DNA from: Clostridia bacterium
GTDB taxonomy: Bacteria; Bacillota; Clostridia; Peptostreptococcales; Acidaminobacteraceae
DNA: 64,000 bases
Assembly (NCBI GenBank): GCA_018399635.1
Contig: JAGYOH010000004.1
Span: 62,001-126,000, forward strand
Reading direction: 5' to 3'
The translations under genes and the position numbers were made by a program. The notes beneath the pieces are model-generated. The model worked only from the letters and a program-made list of their open reading frames with translations. It was not told the DNA's origin and made no database searches. Of the stretch, positions 61,315 to 64,000 are shown one piece after another. The number at the start of each line of letters is the position of its first letter. The stretch's first letter is position 1.

Positions 61315-63084
61315 ATGATAAAACACTTGAAAACCTTGATCAAGGGCCTGATCAGAAGTTTGAATAGGAGCACCCGGCGTTTCCCGGAGACCCTGGTCAT
61401 GGCGGCGGGCTTTGTCATCGTTGGCATCATGCTCAACCGCATGGAATACGACGTCAGTCCCGAATATCTTCTGAACCAGGCCCGCCTGAACCGCTGGCTC
61501 ATCACCTTCATCCTGGGGGCGCCGCTCTTTGCCCTGGGGAAGCTGATTCTGGAAAGACTCGGCGTATCACTCAAAAAACGCCTCCTGGTGGATGGCGCCA
61601 TAGTGGCCTTTCTGCTGGTTTTTTATCAGACCGTTCCCGAGGAGCTTTATCAGGAATTCATGTTGAAATATTTCCTGCTCAATCTGGCGGTTTATCTGGG
61701 CTTTCTGGCAGCGCCCTATTTTTATCAGCGGGAGAATTTTTCCAGGTACAGCCTTCAGGTCCTGACCCAGTTCTTCATCACGGTCTTTTTCTCGGCCGTC
61801 CTTTACGGCGGTCTCAACGGCATCATTTTCACCCTGGACCAGCTCTTTGAACTCAACTTGAACCACAGGATCTACCTGGACGTCTATCTGATCACCGTGG
61901 GTTTCTTTGCCGTCCCCCATTTTCTGGGCAACCTCAAGGGAATCGATGAGGAGATGGACCCCGGGTATTATCCCCAGGTCTGGGCCGTTCTTTTCAGTTA
62001 TATCGTGGTGCCCTTGTTGTCCATCTACACGGCCATTCTCTATGCCTACTTCATCCGCCTGGTGATCCTCAGGGAATTCCCCATCAATATCCTGACCCAC
62101 CTGGTGGTCTGGTACGGGATCATCGGCGTGGTGGTCCTCTTCTTCGTAGAGAAGCTTCGCGAACGCAATGACTACCTCAAGCGGTTCTACCAGATTTTTC
62201 CCAAGGCCATCCTGCTTCCCCTGGGAATGCTGTTCACCGCCATTTTTTCTAGAATCGCCGATTACGGTTTCACCCCGGCCCGGTATTTTGTCGTGATCAC
62301 GGGAAGCTGGATACTGTTGAGCATGCTCTATATGGGCTTTACAAAAAAAACCCGCTACACCTTCGTGGTGCTGGGGGCGATGGTGGTCATCCTGGTTTCC
62401 GCCTACGGCCCCGTCAGCGCCTTCAACCTCTCCTTCAACAACCAGCTCCACCGGTTCGAGACCCTTCTGGCAAAGACCGGCATGCTGGCAGAGGGGGAGA
62501 TTCAAAGGAATCCTGAGCTTCCAGTAGAGGACCAGCGAGAAATCAATGAATTCCTCCGATACTTCGACAACAACCATGACCAGCGCACCCTCTACTTCCT
62601 GCCTGAAGAATTCAATTATTACGAAGATTCCGAGGAGGTTTTCGGATTCCGGTACGAGTATTACTATCCTGACAAATTCGAGGACACCGGGATGATCGAG
62701 TACTACAGCTTCGACCGGTTCGATCTGGTGATGCCCGTCACGGGCAGGGATGTCTTCGCGGAACTCAATCTCGAGTTCTCCCAGGATATGACGGTTTCAG
62801 GAGAGGGCATGCGATTTGAATACGACAGCGAGACCCGGGACCTGGCCCTCCTCTACAAAGACGACCTCCTGGGGGTCGTCAATATGGTGGATTTCATCAC
62901 CGACTACGACGAGGATCGGGGAGGGACACCCCCCGCCACGACGGCGGAGGCCACCGTCACCTTTGATTTTCCTGAGGCCAGGGTGGAGTTCTTCATCAAG
63001 AATATCTTCTACAACCCCGCCGATGAGGAAGGGATGAAGTACGGCGGTCATTTCAACGGGTTGATTTTCATCGAATTCAAATAA
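61315..63084 (+). CDS. DUF4153 polytopic membrane protein
   Basis: A 589-residue protein with about ten membrane segments (30-365) and a C-terminal soluble part. YYPQVWAVLFSYIVVPLLSI is characteristic of DUF4153, whose function is unknown. The C-terminal 220 residues are acidic and probably lie outside or inside as one domain. It is 13 bases after the SLH-MORN-transglutaminase gene, so the two probably work in the envelope together. Confidence 0.8.
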   Translation: MIKHLKTLIKGLIRSLNRSTRRFPETLVMAAGFVIVGIMLNRMEYDVSPEYLLNQARLNRWLITFILGAPLFALGKLILERLGVSLKKRLLVDGAIVAFLLVFYQTVPEELYQEFMLKYFLLNLAVYLGFLAAPYFYQRENFSRYSLQVLTQFFITVFFSAVLYGGLNGIIFTLDQLFELNLNHRIYLDVYLITVGFFAVPHFLGNLKGIDEEMDPGYYPQVWAVLFSYIVVPLLSIYTAILYAYFIRLVILREFPINILTHLVVWYGIIGVVVLFFVEKLRERNDYLKRFYQIFPKAILLPLGMLFTAIFSRIADYGFTPARYFVVITGSWILLSMLYMGFTKKTRYTFVVLGAMVVILVSAYGPVSAFNLSFNNQLHRFETLLAKTGMLAEGEIQRNPELPVEDQREINEFLRYFDNNHDQRTLYFLPEEFNYYEDSEEVFGFRYEYYYPDKFEDTGMIEYYSFDRFDLVMPVTGRDVFAELNLEFSQDMTVSGEGMRFEYDSETRDLALLYKDDLLGVVNMVDFITDYDEDRGGTPPATTAEATVTFDFPEARVEFFIKNIFYNPADEEGMKYGGHFNGLIFIEFK

Positions 63085-63086
63085 TG

Positions 63087-63117
63087 GATAGGCCTTTTCA
63101 CAGGCCTATCTTTTTTT
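63087..63117 (+). terminator. Terminator after the DUF4153 gene
   Basis: GATAGGCC, TTTTCACA, GGCCTATC, then seven T. Confidence 0.93.
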
Positions 63118-63171
63118 CATATTGCAGAAATTTGGGTTATAATAGGAATCATAGAAAAGGGGGCCTGTTTC

Positions 63172-64000
63172 ATGATCAAGCTCATCACCGATTCCACCTG
63201 CGATCTTAGTGACGAAGTGTTGAAAGCGCATCATATCGCCATGGTACCGCTGTATGTGACCCTGGGTGAGAAAACCTTCAAGGACCGGGTGGACATCCAG
63301 CCCGACGATTTTTACAAGGTCATTGAAAAGGAAGCCAATATCAAAACCGCCAACCCCAGTCCCGAGGATTTTCTCAAGGCCTTTGAAGAGGGAGAGGGCC
63401 AGGGGGCCGGGGCCATGATCTGCATCAACATGTCCAGCGGGACCAGCGGTGCCTACCAGGCGGCGGTTCTGGGCCGAGAACTGTTTTTTGAAAAACACCC
63501 CGGATCCGGGGTGAGAATCCGGGTCATCGATTCAATTTCCATGAGCCACGGGACGGGATGGCTGGTCCTGAAGGCGGCAAGGCTGCTGGAAGAAGGGGCG
63601 GGCTACGAGGACGTCATCGACTTCATTGAAATGTACAAGGGCCATATGAAGCATTATCTTTCAGTGGATGATCTGGACCATCTGATTCGAAGCGGCCGTC
63701 TGACCAATGCCAGCGCCTTTATCGGAAAGATGCTCAAGCTCAAACCCATCATGACCATGAAAAACACAAAGGGGGCCATCGTGGCCAAGGAGCGGGGCCG
63801 CAAAAAAGTCCTGGGTCACTATGTCAGGGAGTTTCTCGCCCGGGTGGACCGGGATATCACGGATTTTGTCATCATCGGCTACACCTCGGACCGCATGGTG
63901 GCGGAGAACCTGAAGGAGAAACTGCTCTCGGAAACGGATTTCAGCGGTGAAATTCTCATCATGCAGATGGGGGTTTCCGTAGGAGCCCATGTCGGTCTGG
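63172..64000 (+). CDS. DegV-family protein (3' end outside window)
   Basis: The first 276 codons of a DegV/FakB-type fatty-acid-binding protein. It starts MIKLITDSTCDLSDEVLKAH; NMSSGTSGAYQAAV is the ligand motif and LIRSGRLTNASAFIGKMLKL the conserved loop. Ribosome site AAAAGGGGGCC precedes ATG 63172. A TATAAT (63138-63143) is upstream with a weak -35 (TTTCAT). It keeps the DSTCD motif, where the paralogue at 58682 has DSCCN. The frame is open to the window's last base. Confidence 0.93.
   Translation, partial: MIKLITDSTCDLSDEVLKAHHIAMVPLYVTLGEKTFKDRVDIQPDDFYKVIEKEANIKTANPSPEDFLKAFEEGEGQGAGAMICINMSSGTSGAYQAAVLGRELFFEKHPGSGVRIRVIDSISMSHGTGWLVLKAARLLEEGAGYEDVIDFIEMYKGHMKHYLSVDDLDHLIRSGRLTNASAFIGKMLKLKPIMTMKNTKGAIVAKERGRKKVLGHYVREFLARVDRDITDFVIIGYTSDRMVAENLKEKLLSETDFSGEILIMQMGVSVGAHVGL

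Noticed and set aside
1-64000. CRISPR arrays, prophage, rRNA operon or integrated element
   Set aside because: No regularly spaced direct repeats, phage structural genes, rRNA or integrase sequences were seen; codon usage looks uniform.

Overview
This 64 kb window looks like a chromosomal segment of a moderately GC-rich anaerobic Firmicute (Bacillota), most likely a clostridial lineage. The evidence is AGGAGG-type ribosome sites with frequent GTG/TTG starts, a T-box leader, SAM-I and glycine riboswitches, a CodY-like box, an S-layer-homology protein, and a cobalamin-dependent methionine synthase with a separate activation subunit. I see no phage genes, no intact insertion sequence and no CRISPR array. 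Both ends cut through genes (a DapA-family aldolase on the left, a DegV protein on the right).

Layout. 0-8.2 kb: partial aldolase, PAS-GGDEF cyclase, a two-domain FMN-binding-type lipoprotein with its ApbE flavinyltransferase, RarD-like permease, an arsR-acr3-arsC arsenic operon, tpx with a Fur/PerR-type palindrome in its promoter, and a DUF5698/DUF2179 membrane protein behind a structured leader. 8.2-14.7 kb (minus): a SAM-I riboswitch operon joining the direct homocysteine-forming proteins (DUF39, NIL-ferredoxin, COG2122) to MetF, a stand-alone MetH activation protein and MetH. 14.7-25.9 kb: divergent branched-chain amino acid operons, T-box-ilvN-ilvC-ilvB (minus) and attenuator-leuA-cimA-leuC-leuD-leuB-ilvD (plus), separated by a CodY-like box. 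Together they make leucine, valine and, through citramalate, isoleucine.

26-34 kb: a GAF/PucR-type regulator, then aroF-tyrA-aroA-aroC-pheA preceded by a Phe/Tyr-rich leader peptide and an intrinsic terminator, a classical attenuator. 34-39 kb (minus): a GltS-like permease and three M20-type hydrolases, probably for uptake and hydrolysis of N-acyl or N-carbamoyl amino acids. 39-44.3 kb: a polyphosphate operon (degenerate Ppx/GppA, Ppk1, intact Ppx/GppA). 44.3-53.5 kb: tRNA-Leu(CAG), PutP, family-4 uracil-DNA glycosylase, a GPH sugar symporter, a NYN-LOTUS protein, a glycine riboswitch controlling an ACT protein and a UPF0210 protein, an 8-oxoguanine-deaminase-like amidohydrolase with a possible ribosome-site-sequestering leader, and CorA. 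53.7-64 kb: an unrecognised HTH protein, acetate-family transporter, GlpK, ProC, DegV, an SLH-MORN-transglutaminase surface protein paired with a DUF4153 membrane protein, and a second DegV.

A repeat of about 140-190 bp occurs in opposite orientations at 25.9-26.1 kb and 53.6-53.7 kb and is not explained by any gene. The strongest leads are the bacterial homocysteine/methionine operon under SAM control, the aromatic attenuator, the unclassified leuA leader, the repeat family, the glycine-controlled ACT/UPF0210 pair, the degenerate Ppx/GppA in the polyphosphate operon, and the SLH-MORN-transglutaminase protein.
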